From assembly GCF_011290365.1 (NCBI RefSeq), contig NZ_CP049786.1, positions 2,728,001-2,792,000 on the forward strand: DNA of 64,000 bases. Direction: 5' to 3'. The DNA is from Leclercia sp. 29361 (GTDB lineage Bacteria; Pseudomonadota; Gammaproteobacteria; Enterobacterales; Enterobacteriaceae). Made by a program: the position numbers and the translations under genes. A model generated the notes under the pieces. It was not told where the DNA came from, made no database searches, and was given only the letters and a program-made list of their open reading frames with translations. Below are positions 9,169-17,708 of the stretch, one piece after another; positions within the stretch are counted from its first letter, which is position 1, and every line of letters starts with the position of its first letter.

Positions 9169-9582
9169 ATGAGCGAAGCACTTAAAATTCTGAACAACAT
9201 CCGTACTCTTCGTGCCCAGGCGAGAGAATGTACTCTGGAAACGCTTGAAGAAATGCTGGAGAAATTAGAAGTCGTTGTAAACGAGCGCCGTGAAGAAGAA
9301 AATGCCGCGGCTGCTGAAATCGAAGAGCGTACGCGTAAACTGCAGCAATATCGTGAAATGCTGATCGCTGATGGTATTGATCCAAACGAATTGCTGAACA
9401 GCATGGCTGCTGCTAAAACAGGCACCAAAGCTAAACGCGCTGCGCGTCCAGCTAAATATAGCTACATCGATGAGAACGGCGAATCTAAAACCTGGACCGG
9501 CCAGGGTCGTACTCCAGCTGTTATCAAGAAAGCGATGGAAGAAGAAGGCAAACAACTGGACGACTTCCTGATTAAGGAATAA
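9169..9582 (+). CDS. hns: Nucleoid-associated global repressor H-NS
   Basis: Binds and bridges AT-rich DNA, silences horizontally acquired genes and compacts the nucleoid. The 137 residues are the standard length when started at ATG 9169 ([17 protein letters not shown]). The N-terminal half is a charged coiled coil used for dimer and oligomer formation ([19 protein letters not shown] region). The C-terminal domain carries the minor-groove AT-hook-like motif [11 protein letters not shown] near residues 109-119. An upstream in-frame ATG at 9052 is rejected because the extension is unrelated to the family. H-NS would be expected to silence the AT-rich glycan operon at the other end of this window. 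An intrinsic terminator follows. Confidence 0.99.
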   Translation: MSEALKILNNIRTLRAQARECTLETLEEMLEKLEVVVNERREEENAAAAEIEERTRKLQQYREMLIADGIDPNELLNSMAAAKTGTKAKRAARPAKYSYIDENGESKTWTGQGRTPAVIKKAMEEEGKQLDDFLIKE

Positions 9583-9600
9583 GTCAGAGAGTTATCAGAA

Positions 9601-9626
9601 AAATCCCGCTTAATGCGGGATTTTTT
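9601..9626 (+). terminator. Intrinsic terminator of hns
   Basis: Stem AAATCCCGC/GCGGGATTT (9601-9609 with 9615-9623, 5-nt loop) and a T run to 9626, 18 bp after the hns stop codon. Confidence 0.92.
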
Positions 9627-9731
9627 ATGCCTGTATTTTATACGGCGTGACATTCCGTTACATACTGTCATATATAACTCAGGCGATGCTATTCACCTGC
9701 TCCCGAGCGGCCAGGCTGAAAAGACGCATAA

Positions 9732-9766
9732 AAAAACCGGTGATAGCCATGCTGTCACCGGTTTTT
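9732..9766 (-). terminator. Terminator of galU (bidirectional symmetry)
   Basis: A 12-bp perfect stem, aaaaaccggtga (9732-9743) with tcaccggttttt (9755-9766), has A/T runs on both sides. It lies 21 bp beyond the galU stop and can also back up the hns terminator. Confidence 0.9.
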
Positions 9767-9787
9767 GCTTAACGCATTAGCGTCTGG

Positions 9788-10696
9788 TTAGTTTTTAATG
9801 CCCAGCGTCTCTTTCAGCCAGCCTTTAAATTCTTCACCCAGGGTCTGGTGGCGAACACCATATTCAACGAAGGCCTGCATGTAACCGAGTTTATTACCGC
9901 AGTCGTGGCTCTTACCTTTCATATGGTAGGCTTCAACGGTCTCTTTCTCGATCAGCATGTCGATGCCATCGGTCAGCTGGATTTCATCCCCGGCGCCTGG
10001 AGGCGTTTTCGCCAGCAGCGGCCAAATCTCTGCACTCAGGACATAACGCCCTACCACAGCCAGATTAGACGGCGCTACGTCGGCTTTTGGCTTCTCAACC
10101 ACGCCCACCATTGGCACGCTGTCGCCCGGGTTCATTTCAACGCCTTTGCAGTCGACAACACCGTAAGCGGTCACGTCTTCAACCGGTTCAACCATGATCT
10201 GGCTACTGCCCGTTTCGTCGAAACGTTTAATCATTTCTGCCAGGTTATCCTGAGACAGATCGGATTCAAACTCGTCGAGAATAACGTCCGGCAAAATAAC
10301 CGCCACTGGCTCGTTACCCACAACCGGATGAGCACACAGCACTGCGTGACCCAGACCTTTAGCCAGCCCCTGACGGACCTGCATAATAGTCACGTGCGGC
10401 GGGCAAATAGACTGCACTTCCTGTAAAAGCTGACGCTTAACGCGTTTTTCCAGCATGGCTTCAAGTTCAAAACTGGTATCGAAATGGTTTTCGATAGAGT
10501 TTTTGGATGAATGTGTTACCAGCACAATTTCAGTAATGCCGGCGGCAATACATTCGTTGACCACATACTGGATTAATGGCTTATCAACGAGTGGCAGCAT
10601 CTCTTTTGGAATTGCCTTCGTTGCTGGCAGCATCCTGGTTCCCAACCCGGCAACCGGGATAACGGCCTTTGTCACTTTCGAATTTACGGCAGCCAT
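9788..10696 (-). CDS. galU: UTP--glucose-1-phosphate uridylyltransferase GalU
   Basis: Makes UDP-glucose from UTP and glucose-1-phosphate in the cytoplasm, the precursor for LPS core, osmoregulated glucans, trehalose and UDP-glucuronate. The 302 residues equal E. coli GalU. The nucleotidyltransferase signature is near the N-terminus ([20 protein letters not shown], residues 13-32), followed by sugar-binding motifs such as GLGHAVLCA and VGVVEKP. A ribosome site AGGAGA precedes the ATG. It lies between hns and rssB in the order known from E. coli, and a strong terminator follows. Confidence 0.99.
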   Translation of the reverse strand: MAAVNSKVTKAVIPVAGLGTRMLPATKAIPKEMLPLVDKPLIQYVVNECIAAGITEIVLVTHSSKNSIENHFDTSFELEAMLEKRVKRQLLQEVQSICPPHVTIMQVRQGLAKGLGHAVLCAHPVVGNEPVAVILPDVILDEFESDLSQDNLAEMIKRFDETGSSQIMVEPVEDVTAYGVVDCKGVEMNPGDSVPMVGVVEKPKADVAPSNLAVVGRYVLSAEIWPLLAKTPPGAGDEIQLTDGIDMLIEKETVEAYHMKGKSHDCGNKLGYMQAFVEYGVRHQTLGEEFKGWLKETLGIKN

Positions 10697-10897
10697 TGAA
10701 ACTCTCCTGAACTGTTCATGTTTTGAACTTTAGTCTGCATTAATAACGCGTTCAGTATATCAGCCAGAGGATGAGGTCCGGGTCTGAAAAGGACGCGCTA
10801 CCGCTTAATTAGGATAAATACGAATGAAAACTTGTCCCGATAGTAGCATTGCCGGTGAAACGACGGTAAAGCTATCTACCGTTTAAATTCCAACTGA

Positions 10898-11911
10898 TTA
10901 TTCCGTGGACAACATTAAGCGCAACCGCCCTCCCGTACCCCAAATTTGGCATTGCCATGAAGTACAGCGGTGGCTTATTTGATTAAGATAGGTGTTGCCT
11001 AACGTTCCTAACGGAACGCCGTTGCTGACCTGAATATGATGTTCGCCAGTATTAAGCGTGGCATTAAGTCCGGCCGAGACCAGAATCAAATTTTTCAGGC
11101 CGCTATGGTAATAACCAACCAGTAACGGGAATTGCCCGGGCAAACTTGCCTGACGCAGCAGCTGGTTTACCTGTTTAAGTAAACTCCCTAACTCTGGCAA
11201 CCGTTGTCCCTGATGCGAGAGTTGTTCCTGAAGTAAACCATTGAACAGGGCGCGTAATAATAACGCCGCCAGCACGCCATTATCTCCCGCCCGGGTAACG
11301 TCCAGACAATAAAACGCCAGATCGTTATCGGATAACGGAGCGATATCAAGCACCAGGCCATGTTGATCGGCCGCCATCAACTGACGGTAATTCACTTTGC
11401 ATCCGGAGATGTTTTGTTGCACGGGCGGCTGCAGTTCCTGTAGAAGCTTTGCCGCCGCAGTAGGGTTATTAACCAGCGCATCCCAGTCCTGAAAAAGTCG
11501 CTCTTCCTCTTCTACCCGCGAATTAAACATATTGGGATAGAGGCATGCGAGGACGGTTTCACGCAGGCGATTAAGATCTTTCACCGGCTTGAGCAGGACA
11601 TCCTGCACGCCCAGACGCAACGCCTTCGCGATGTCAGCCATATTCTCGGTCGCAGAAATGACGAGGATAGGGATCTGATCCCCTGCGTTACGTAAATGCT
11701 CCACCAGCTTCAGACCGTTCATCCGCGGCATGGCGATATCACAAATCATCAGATCGGGCTTTAGTCCCGCCATTTTTTCAAGGGCGTCGACACCATCCCC
11801 TGCGAGTGCTGTTGTTGCTCCCAGTGATGAAAGCCACGAATCCAGTAGTGAGCGGATAACAGGCTCGTCTTCAACTATAAGAATTTGTTTCCCGGCTAAT
11901 GGCTGTGTCAT
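10898..11911 (-). CDS. rssB: RpoS proteolysis adaptor RssB (SprE)
   Basis: Response-regulator-like adaptor that delivers the stationary-phase sigma factor RpoS to ClpXP for degradation; phosphorylation of the receiver raises its affinity. I start at ATG 11911 (MTQPLAGKQILIVEDE) because GGGAGAG lies just upstream and the product is then 337 residues as in E. coli; the frame extends seven codons further. The receiver domain occupies about residues 8-120, with the phospho-acceptor Asp58 in DLMICDIAMP. The C-terminal half (about 170-337) is a PP2C-like domain without catalytic function. It follows rssA on the same strand with a 92-bp gap. Confidence 0.97.
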   Translation of the reverse strand: MTQPLAGKQILIVEDEPVIRSLLDSWLSSLGATTALAGDGVDALEKMAGLKPDLMICDIAMPRMNGLKLVEHLRNAGDQIPILVISATENMADIAKALRLGVQDVLLKPVKDLNRLRETVLACLYPNMFNSRVEEEERLFQDWDALVNNPTAAAKLLQELQPPVQQNISGCKVNYRQLMAADQHGLVLDIAPLSDNDLAFYCLDVTRAGDNGVLAALLLRALFNGLLQEQLSHQGQRLPELGSLLKQVNQLLRQASLPGQFPLLVGYYHSGLKNLILVSAGLNATLNTGEHHIQVSNGVPLGTLGNTYLNQISHRCTSWQCQIWGTGGRLRLMLSTE

Positions 11912-12003
11912 GGTCTCTCCCGGCGCTGACAATAGATCAATAGTGGCATGCTATCGGTACTATCGCCTGTCAGATTTTGCTGAAGTAATCAAAAAAAGCG
12001 TGC

Positions 12004-12906
12004 TCAGGCAGAAGCCCGCACCAAAGGTAATAATTCATCCATTTTCTTTTCGACTGCCTGCGCGCCAGCGGTGATTGCCGCCTCTGCGCGATGGAAATCG
12101 AGCGTTGAAATTTGTGGACAAAAAGGTTGAATCAATATATCCGGCGGGTCACCCGCCATTCGATTGCGTTTCAGGCGATTTTCCAGCACCTGAATCGAGG
12201 TGGTCATAATTTCCATAGCGGTCGGCGCAGCGACCCGTTTACGCGTCGCCACACGACTCAGACGTCCGCGCAGCTTTTCATGCCAGGCGAGATCGTCAAG
12301 TGCGCCGTCATCCGTTTGGGTATTCACCGGCATGAGGTCCTGCTGCATCAGATGCGCATCATGCTGGAGATCGACCGCAATCACGATATCAGCCCCCATC
12401 GCGCGGGTCAGAGAAATGGGCACAGGATTGACAACACCGCCGTCCACCAGCCAGTAGCCGTTATGCGGAACCGGCGCCATCAGGCCCGGCATACTGCAGG
12501 AAGCACGTACGGCAAGATGGATATCGCCTTCGGTGAACCAGATTTCCCGGCCGGTGCTGAGGTTAGTCGCGACCGCACCGAAAGGCATCTGGCAGCTGGA
12601 GAATTCGGTCAGAGGCATTACCTGGCGAAAACGGTTGAAGACGCGCTCACCGCGTAACAACCCGCCACGTTGCCAGGAGAGATCCATCAGGCGCAGGACG
12701 TCCCAGTAGCTAAATGATCGTACCCAGGTTTCCAGCTCGGGAAGTTTGCCACACGAATAGGCGGCCCCCACCAGAGAACCTATTGAACAGCCTGCGACGA
12801 TATCTATTTCGATACCTAAACGTTGTAAGGCATTGATCACACCAATATGCGACCAGCCCCGGGCTGCTCCCGAGCCCAACGCCAGTCCGATTTTAACTTT
12901 TCTCAT
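12004..12906 (-). CDS. rssA: Patatin-like phospholipase-family protein RssA
   Basis: Predicted serine esterase of the patatin family, genetically linked to rssB; its substrate is unknown. It has 300 residues (301 in E. coli). The glycine-rich oxyanion motif GSGAARGWSHIGV is at residues 12-24, the nucleophile elbow GCSIGS at about 39-44, and the catalytic Asp in DGGVVNP near residue 152, so the Ser-Asp dyad is intact. It is the upstream gene of the rssA-rssB unit and divergent from ychJ. A modest AGGG ribosome site precedes ATG 12906. Confidence 0.95.
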   Translation of the reverse strand: MRKVKIGLALGSGAARGWSHIGVINALQRLGIEIDIVAGCSIGSLVGAAYSCGKLPELETWVRSFSYWDVLRLMDLSWQRGGLLRGERVFNRFRQVMPLTEFSSCQMPFGAVATNLSTGREIWFTEGDIHLAVRASCSMPGLMAPVPHNGYWLVDGGVVNPVPISLTRAMGADIVIAVDLQHDAHLMQQDLMPVNTQTDDGALDDLAWHEKLRGRLSRVATRKRVAAPTAMEIMTTSIQVLENRLKRNRMAGDPPDILIQPFCPQISTLDFHRAEAAITAGAQAVEKKMDELLPLVRASA

Positions 12907-13024
12907 TAGCCCTGTTTAACGTCCCCTGGATTCCTGGCATAGCGTCATTGCAACCGCTCGGTTAACATAGTGCCACCCTGGCGTTATGCGCCATTTATTC
13001 ATTTATTGTTTCAGGAAGAGAATC

Positions 13025-13483
13025 GTGTCTCAACTCTGTCCCTGCGGTAGCGCTCACGAGTATAGCCTATGTTGCCAGCGATATCTTACTGGTGAACAGG
13101 TTGCACCGGACCCGGCCTCACTTATGCGGTCCCGTTATACCGCTTTTGTGATGCGGGACGCAGACTACCTGGTTAAGACCTGGCACCCGTCATGTCATGC
13201 TGCTGATTTTCGTCAGGAGATCGAATCCGGTTTTGCGAACACGCAATGGTCCGGGCTGACTCAGTATGAAACGGCGTCAGGCAAAGACGAGAACGAGGGG
13301 TTCGTCAGTTTTGTTGCCCGCTTTACCGAGCACGGGAAAGCCGGTGCCATCATCGAACGCTCGCGTTTCTTAAAGGAGGGCGGACGGTGGTACTATATTG
13401 ACGGTACGCGTCCGCAGTTCGGTCGTAATGACCCCTGCCCCTGTGGTTCAGGTAAAAAATTTAAAAAGTGTTGCGGGCAATAA
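13025..13483 (+). CDS. ychJ: SEC-C motif protein YchJ
   Basis: Small cytoplasmic protein of the UPF0225 family, bearing zinc-binding SEC-C motifs like the tail of SecA; its function is unproven. The start is GTG 13025, supported by an AGGAAGAG ribosome site 4 nt upstream and by the resulting length of 152 residues, identical to E. coli. The alternative ATG at 12986 adds an unrelated leader. A Cys-rich N-terminal motif ([14 protein letters not shown]) and a C-terminal one ([17 protein letters not shown]) flank a central NTF2-like region containing [12 protein letters not shown]. It is divergent from rssA and 46 bp upstream of purU. Confidence 0.94.
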   Translation: MSQLCPCGSAHEYSLCCQRYLTGEQVAPDPASLMRSRYTAFVMRDADYLVKTWHPSCHAADFRQEIESGFANTQWSGLTQYETASGKDENEGFVSFVARFTEHGKAGAIIERSRFLKEGGRWYYIDGTRPQFGRNDPCPCGSGKKFKKCCGQ

Positions 13484-13529
13484 GGCCTGACGATACCGTT
13501 TCAGCAAACACGCAAAGGATTTTCCGGCA

Positions 13530-14372
13530 ATGCAATCAACACAACGCAAAGTGCTGCGCACCATTTGTCCCGACCAGAAAGGGCTGATCGCCCGTATTAC
13601 CAACATTTGCTATAAGCATGAACTGAACATCGTGCAGAACAACGAGTTTGTTGATCACCGTACCGGCCGCTTCTTTATGCGTACCGAGCTGGAAGGGATT
13701 TTCAACGACGCGACGCTGCTGGCCGATCTGGACGGCGCGCTGCCGGAAGGTTCCGTGCGCGAGCTGACGCCCGCCGGTCGTCGCCGGGTAGTTATCCTCG
13801 TCACCAAAGAGGCGCACTGCCTGGGCGATCTGCTGATGAAAGCTAACTACGGCGGTCTGGATGTGGAGATCGCCGCGGTCATCGGCAATCATGAAACGCT
13901 GCGCACTCTGGTCGAGCGCTTTGATATTCCGTTTGAGCTGGTGAGCCATGAAGGCCACACCCGCGAAGAGCATGACAATTTAATGGCCCAGGCCATCGAA
14001 GCGCACAACCCGGATTACGTGGTGCTGGCGAAATACATGCGCGTATTGACGCCATCCTTCGTTGCGCGGTTCCCGAATAAGATCATCAATATTCACCACT
14101 CGTTCCTGCCAGCCTTTATCGGCGCGCGTCCTTATCACCAGGCGTACGAGCGCGGGGTTAAGATCATCGGCGCAACGGCGCACTACGTGAATGATAATCT
14201 GGATGAAGGCCCAATTATCATGCAGGACGTGATTCATGTTGATCACACCTACACGGCGGAAGATATGATGCGTGCAGGACGCGACGTCGAAAAAAATGTC
14301 TTAAGCCGGGCGCTGTATCAGGTGCTGGCGCAGCGCGTGTTTGTCTACGGTAACAGAACGATTATTCTTTAA
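13530..14372 (+). CDS. purU: Formyltetrahydrofolate deformylase PurU
   Basis: Hydrolyses 10-formyl-THF to THF and formate, supplying formate for PurT and balancing one-carbon pools. The 280 residues equal E. coli PurU. An N-terminal ACT domain (about residues 5-85), which senses glycine and methionine in E. coli, is followed by the formyltransferase-type catalytic domain. That domain carries the active-site stretch KIINIHHSFLPAFIGARPYH near residues 185-204 and the conserved Asp region DEGPIIMQDV. A possible ribosome site lies about 10 nt upstream in CAAAGGATTTTCC. The tRNA-Tyr promoter follows about 80 bp downstream. Confidence 0.98.
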   Translation: MQSTQRKVLRTICPDQKGLIARITNICYKHELNIVQNNEFVDHRTGRFFMRTELEGIFNDATLLADLDGALPEGSVRELTPAGRRRVVILVTKEAHCLGDLLMKANYGGLDVEIAAVIGNHETLRTLVERFDIPFELVSHEGHTREEHDNLMAQAIEAHNPDYVVLAKYMRVLTPSFVARFPNKIINIHHSFLPAFIGARPYHQAYERGVKIIGATAHYVNDNLDEGPIIMQDVIHVDHTYTAEDMMRAGRDVEKNVLSRALYQVLAQRVFVYGNRTIIL

Positions 14373-14452
14373 TCCTTTATAAAATGAATCGATTAGCTTT
14401 GCGTCTTTATGCGTAAAAATCAGGCAAACGATTCAATTTAGCAAAGGAAGTC

Positions 14453-14490
14453 TTTACAGGGGCGCGTCATTTGATATGATGCGCCCCGCT
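14453..14490 (+). promoter_or_regulatory. Stringently controlled tRNA-Tyr promoter
   Basis: The -35 TTTACA (14453-14458) and -10 TATGAT (14475-14480) are 16 bp apart, followed by the GC-rich discriminator GCGCCCCGC. This is nearly identical to the E. coli tyrT promoter, whose discriminator makes it sensitive to ppGpp/DksA. The 80-bp AT-rich stretch before it is where FIS sites would be expected. Confidence 0.9.
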
Positions 14491-14528
14491 CCCCACAAGG
14501 AAGCAGGCCAGTAAAAGCATTACCCCGT

Positions 14529-14613
<85 letters not shown>

Positions 14614-14648
14614 TCTTCAAGCTTTACCTCAAAATCTGAATTACCCCT

Positions 14649-14733
<85 letters not shown>

Positions 14734-14796
14734 TCACTTCTCTTAAAAAACAATTCAAAATAAATACTTATTCTTCGGATCCCGCGCACCTGTTCT

Positions 14797-14872
14797 CCCC
14801 GGTGGCGCTGCGCTTACCGGGGCTACAAAACCAAATCGTAGGCCGGGTAAGGTGCAGCCGCCACCCGGCAAA
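14797..14872. repeat. REP pair (BIME-like)
   Basis: Two REP-like palindromic units in inverted orientation: ccccggtggcgctgcgctta with ccgggg (14797-14822), then taggccgggtaaggtgcagc with cgccacccggca (about 14842-14872). They lie between the tRNA-Tyr pair and the end of the Lrp-type gene, whose stop codon directly follows the second unit. No independent T-rich terminator for the tRNA unit is obvious. Confidence 0.8.
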
Positions 14873-14876
14873 ATCC

Positions 14877-15320
14877 CTACAACGGTGGCAATCGACGCGT
14901 CACCGGTGAACTCTTCACAATCGACGTATTGCACTGGGCATGCTCTGCCAGCCCATCCAGTAGCGTATCCAGTTGCTCTATCGAGCGCACCACCAGCCTG
15001 ATAACAAAACAGTCCTCACCGGTTACTTTGTCGCTTTCAATGCACTCCGGCATCGCCTGGATATATTTATCCACCTTATGCAATAACCCCGGCAGCGGGC
15101 GCACGCGTACCAGCGCCTGCAGGGTATAGCCTAACGCCGCCAGATTCACCCGGGCGCCATACCCCTGAACCACGCCCCGCTCTTCCAGCCTTTTTAACCG
15201 CTCTGCGGTGCTGGGTGATGTCAGCCCCACCCGGCCGCTCAGCACCTTCAGCGACATACGCGCATCCTCCACCAGACAGGCCAGGATCCGGCGGTCGATC
15301 TCATCGATAAGGTAATCCAT
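14877..15320 (-). CDS. Lrp/AsnC-family transcriptional regulator
   Basis: Small DNA-binding regulator that usually responds to amino acids. I start at ATG 15320 (MDYLIDEIDRRILAC, 147 residues), where AGGTGA lies 5 nt upstream, rather than at the in-frame GTG 15329. The winged helix-turn-helix occupies about residues 5-60 (MSLKVLSGRVGLTSPSTAERL). The C-terminal RAM/ligand domain with GEDCFVIRLVVRS follows. It is divergent from an EamA-type exporter 107 bp away, so it most likely controls that gene in response to the exported or a related compound. That is inferred from context. It has no named counterpart at this locus in E. coli. Confidence 0.9.
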   Translation of the reverse strand: MDYLIDEIDRRILACLVEDARMSLKVLSGRVGLTSPSTAERLKRLEERGVVQGYGARVNLAALGYTLQALVRVRPLPGLLHKVDKYIQAMPECIESDKVTGEDCFVIRLVVRSIEQLDTLLDGLAEHAQCNTSIVKSSPVTRRLPPL

Positions 15321-15427
15321 AGCATTCACCTAATTTATAAAAGCAACTAACGTCTTTTACCTTAGATCAGCCCTGTTAAACCGGACACTTTTTTTCAACA
15401 ATAAGGGCATTAATCAGGAGGTGTGCA

Positions 15428-16324
15428 ATGCGTGAAATCCAACAGGGCGTCTGGCAAATGAGCCTGGCGATGCTGATATCCGGTTCCATTGGAGCCTTTG
15501 TTTTGCTCTCCGGTTTGCCGGTAACAGAGGTGGTGTTCTGGCGCTGTCTGATCGGCGCGATTGCGCTGTTTCTCTTTATTCGTTTCAGTAAACAGCCTTT
15601 CAGCCCCTTAACCAAAGTCACGCTGGGCCTCGCCGTTCTTGGCGGCGTCGCGCTGGTTGTGAACTGGCTGCTGCTGTTCGCCGCTTTTGAGCGTATCTCT
15701 ATCGGCCTGTCGACGGTGGTCTATAACACTCAGCCCTTTATGCTGGTGCTGATGGGGATATTGCTGGGTGAACGGGTAAGCCTGGTGAAATGGGGCTGGC
15801 TGTTCCTCGCCTTTGGCGGCGTGGTGATTCTGCTCTCCAGCGAACTGACGGGCGGGCATGAGGCGGGATGGCTGGCGGGTATCGGCCTCGCGCTGGGTGC
15901 GGCTTTCTTCTATGCCCTCACCGCTATCATCACCCGCAAATTAAAGACCATTGCACCGCAGCATATCGCCTTTATTCAGGTTCTGACCGGCGTGGTGATG
16001 CTCCTGCCGCTGGCGCATATGCCCGCTTTAACTGCCGATTTCCCGTGGGGGATTTTATTGACGCTGGGCATTGTCCACACCGGGATCATGTATCAGCTGC
16101 TCTACAGCGCCATCCAGAAGCTCCCTACCCCCATCATCGGCTCGCTGTCGTTTATCTACCCGGTGGTGGCGCTGATTGTCGATAATCTGGTGTTTGGCCA
16201 CTCGCTGAATCTCACCCAACTGGCCGGCGGAGCCTTGATTCTGTTGGCTGCGGCGGGCAACAACCTCGGCTGGGGCGAAAAAAAACCCCGCCAGAGCGGG
16301 GTTTCGATTAAAACAGCGGATTAG
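15428..16324 (+). CDS. EamA/DMT-family membrane transporter
   Basis: A ten-helix drug/metabolite transporter superfamily protein of the inner membrane, probably an exporter of an amino acid or related metabolite; the substrate cannot be read from sequence. The 298 residues contain two homologous EamA halves: about residues 5-135, ending [17 protein letters not shown], and about 150-285, ending [22 protein letters not shown] upstream fixes the start. The divergent Lrp-type gene is its likely regulator. The last codons encode the narI terminator on the opposite strand, and the stop codon overlaps the narI stop by 3 bp. Confidence 0.9.
   Translation: MREIQQGVWQMSLAMLISGSIGAFVLLSGLPVTEVVFWRCLIGAIALFLFIRFSKQPFSPLTKVTLGLAVLGGVALVVNWLLLFAAFERISIGLSTVVYNTQPFMLVLMGILLGERVSLVKWGWLFLAFGGVVILLSSELTGGHEAGWLAGIGLALGAAFFYALTAIITRKLKTIAPQHIAFIQVLTGVVMLLPLAHMPALTADFPWGILLTLGIVHTGIMYQLLYSAIQKLPTPIIGSLSFIYPVVALIVDNLVFGHSLNLTQLAGGALILLAAAGNNLGWGEKKPRQSGVSIKTAD
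16278..16304 (-). terminator. Intrinsic terminator of narGHJI, inside the EamA coding sequence
   Basis: On the minus strand a 9-bp stem (16296-16304 with 16283-16291, 4-nt loop CAGA) is followed by eight T (the A run 16278-16285). It lies 17 bp beyond the narI stop and codes for residues near the end of the convergent EamA transporter. Confidence 0.9.
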
Positions 16325-16998
16325 CGACGAGCTCGCACAATCTGATACCGGCGCGTCAGGTACTCCACCGGCGCGCTCCAGATATGCACCAGACGGGAGA
16401 ACGGGAACAGCAGGAACAGGGTCATACCCAGCACCAGGTGCACGCGGAAGACAAAAGCCACGCCGTCGAGATGCTCAGACGCCCCGCCGTGGAAGGTCAC
16501 CACCGACTGTGCCCAACCCACCAGCTTCAGCATTTCGCTGCCGTCCATGTGTTGTGCAGAGAACGGAATAGTCAGCAGACCCAGCGCACACTGCACCATT
16601 AGCAGGGAGAGGATCAGAATGTCCGCCCCGGTAGTGGTGGCCCGCACGCGAGGGCTGAACAGACGACGTTTCAGCAGCATCAGGCCGCCCACCAGGGTCA
16701 TCACGCCGCAGGCGCCCCCGGCAATCATCGCCATCTTCTGCTTCACGTCCATCGGCAGGAAGGATTCATACATCCAGTGCGGGGTCAGCATCCCGAGGAA
16801 GTGACCGGCAAAGATACCCAGAATCCCGATGTGGAACAGGTTCGAGGCCATGTTCATCCCTTTGCGATCCAGCATCTGGCTGGAGGCGGCGCGCCAGGTG
16901 TACTGACCGTAGTCATAACGCAGCCAGCTACCAATCAGAAAGACCGAACCCGCAATGTACGGATAGATATCGAAGAAGAACATATTCAGGAAGTGCAT
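16321..16998 (-). CDS. narI: Respiratory nitrate reductase A gamma subunit NarI (cytochrome b)
   Basis: Membrane anchor that oxidises quinol and passes electrons to NarH. The 225 residues equal E. coli NarI. Five transmembrane helices carry conserved histidines for two b hemes, for example in [16 protein letters not shown] and in the helix ending [22 protein letters not shown]. The C-terminal tail on the cytoplasmic face ([14 protein letters not shown]) contacts NarGH. It is the last gene of narGHJI; the narJ stop and narI start overlap by 1 bp (TAATG), suggesting translational coupling. Confidence 0.98.
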   Translation of the reverse strand: MHFLNMFFFDIYPYIAGSVFLIGSWLRYDYGQYTWRAASSQMLDRKGMNMASNLFHIGILGIFAGHFLGMLTPHWMYESFLPMDVKQKMAMIAGGACGVMTLVGGLMLLKRRLFSPRVRATTTGADILILSLLMVQCALGLLTIPFSAQHMDGSEMLKLVGWAQSVVTFHGGASEHLDGVAFVFRVHLVLGMTLFLLFPFSRLVHIWSAPVEYLTRRYQIVRARR

Positions 16999-17708
16999 TA
17001 TTGCTGTCCTCCGGTAGAGATATTCAAATATTGCGGGGCAACGGCACCGGCAAAACGACGCTGGTGAGCAGAGATTTCCGACTCGCCGCAGCTCTGGTCA
17101 GCAAAGAACTTCACCTGCTCCTCTTCCCAGACCGCATCCAGCGCCTGGGGGGTGTCATCCCGGGCTTCATCCGCGATTTTCTCCGCCACTTTTTCACTGT
17201 CTACCGAAGCGTTGGCCAGCTTCACCAGCAGATCGAACAGCACCGCATAGCGGCTTTCACGCTGTTGCAGACGTGCGCCCAGCAACGCCAGGATCGGCGC
17301 GATATCCTGCAAACCGCCCAGCGCCTCTTCTTTCGGCAGCTGCGCCAGATATTCCAGATACAGCGGGAGGTGATCCGGCAGCTCGCGGCTGTCGAGATGC
17401 AAACCGTGCTGCTCATACTGGGCCATCAGATCGACCATCGCCTGACCGCGATCGCGGGATTCACCGTGAACGTGTTCAAACAGCAGCAGCGAGGTGGCGC
17501 GGCCGCGATCAAACAGCTGGCTGTAGTCAGACTGGGCATCCAGAAGATCGCGCGCCAGCAGGTCGCGGAGGAAAACGCCCAGTGTCTGGGCATCCTCTTT
17601 ATCCAGGTTTTCCGATGACGCGAGTGCATCAAAGAGTTCCTGTTGATGCTGCGCAAGGGCAGCATCCGGGTACTCGAGCAGACGCGAAACAATGACGAGT
17701 TCAATCAT
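16998..17708 (-). CDS. narJ: Nitrate reductase assembly chaperone NarJ
   Basis: Cytoplasmic TorD/NarJ-family chaperone that binds the apo-NarG N-terminus, allowing molybdenum cofactor and Fe-S insertion before membrane docking. The 236 residues equal E. coli NarJ. The protein is all-helical, with the family region [20 protein letters not shown] near residues 61-80 and [14 protein letters not shown] sequence after it. It is not part of the mature enzyme. Its start overlaps the narH stop by 4 bp (ATGA). Confidence 0.97.
   Translation of the reverse strand: MIELVIVSRLLEYPDAALAQHQQELFDALASSENLDKEDAQTLGVFLRDLLARDLLDAQSDYSQLFDRGRATSLLLFEHVHGESRDRGQAMVDLMAQYEQHGLHLDSRELPDHLPLYLEYLAQLPKEEALGGLQDIAPILALLGARLQQRESRYAVLFDLLVKLANASVDSEKVAEKIADEARDDTPQALDAVWEEEQVKFFADQSCGESEISAHQRRFAGAVAPQYLNISTGGQQ

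Noticed and set aside
10860-10895. Weak stem ACGGTA/TACCGT after rssB
   Set aside because: Six base pairs with no clear T run; not called as a terminator.
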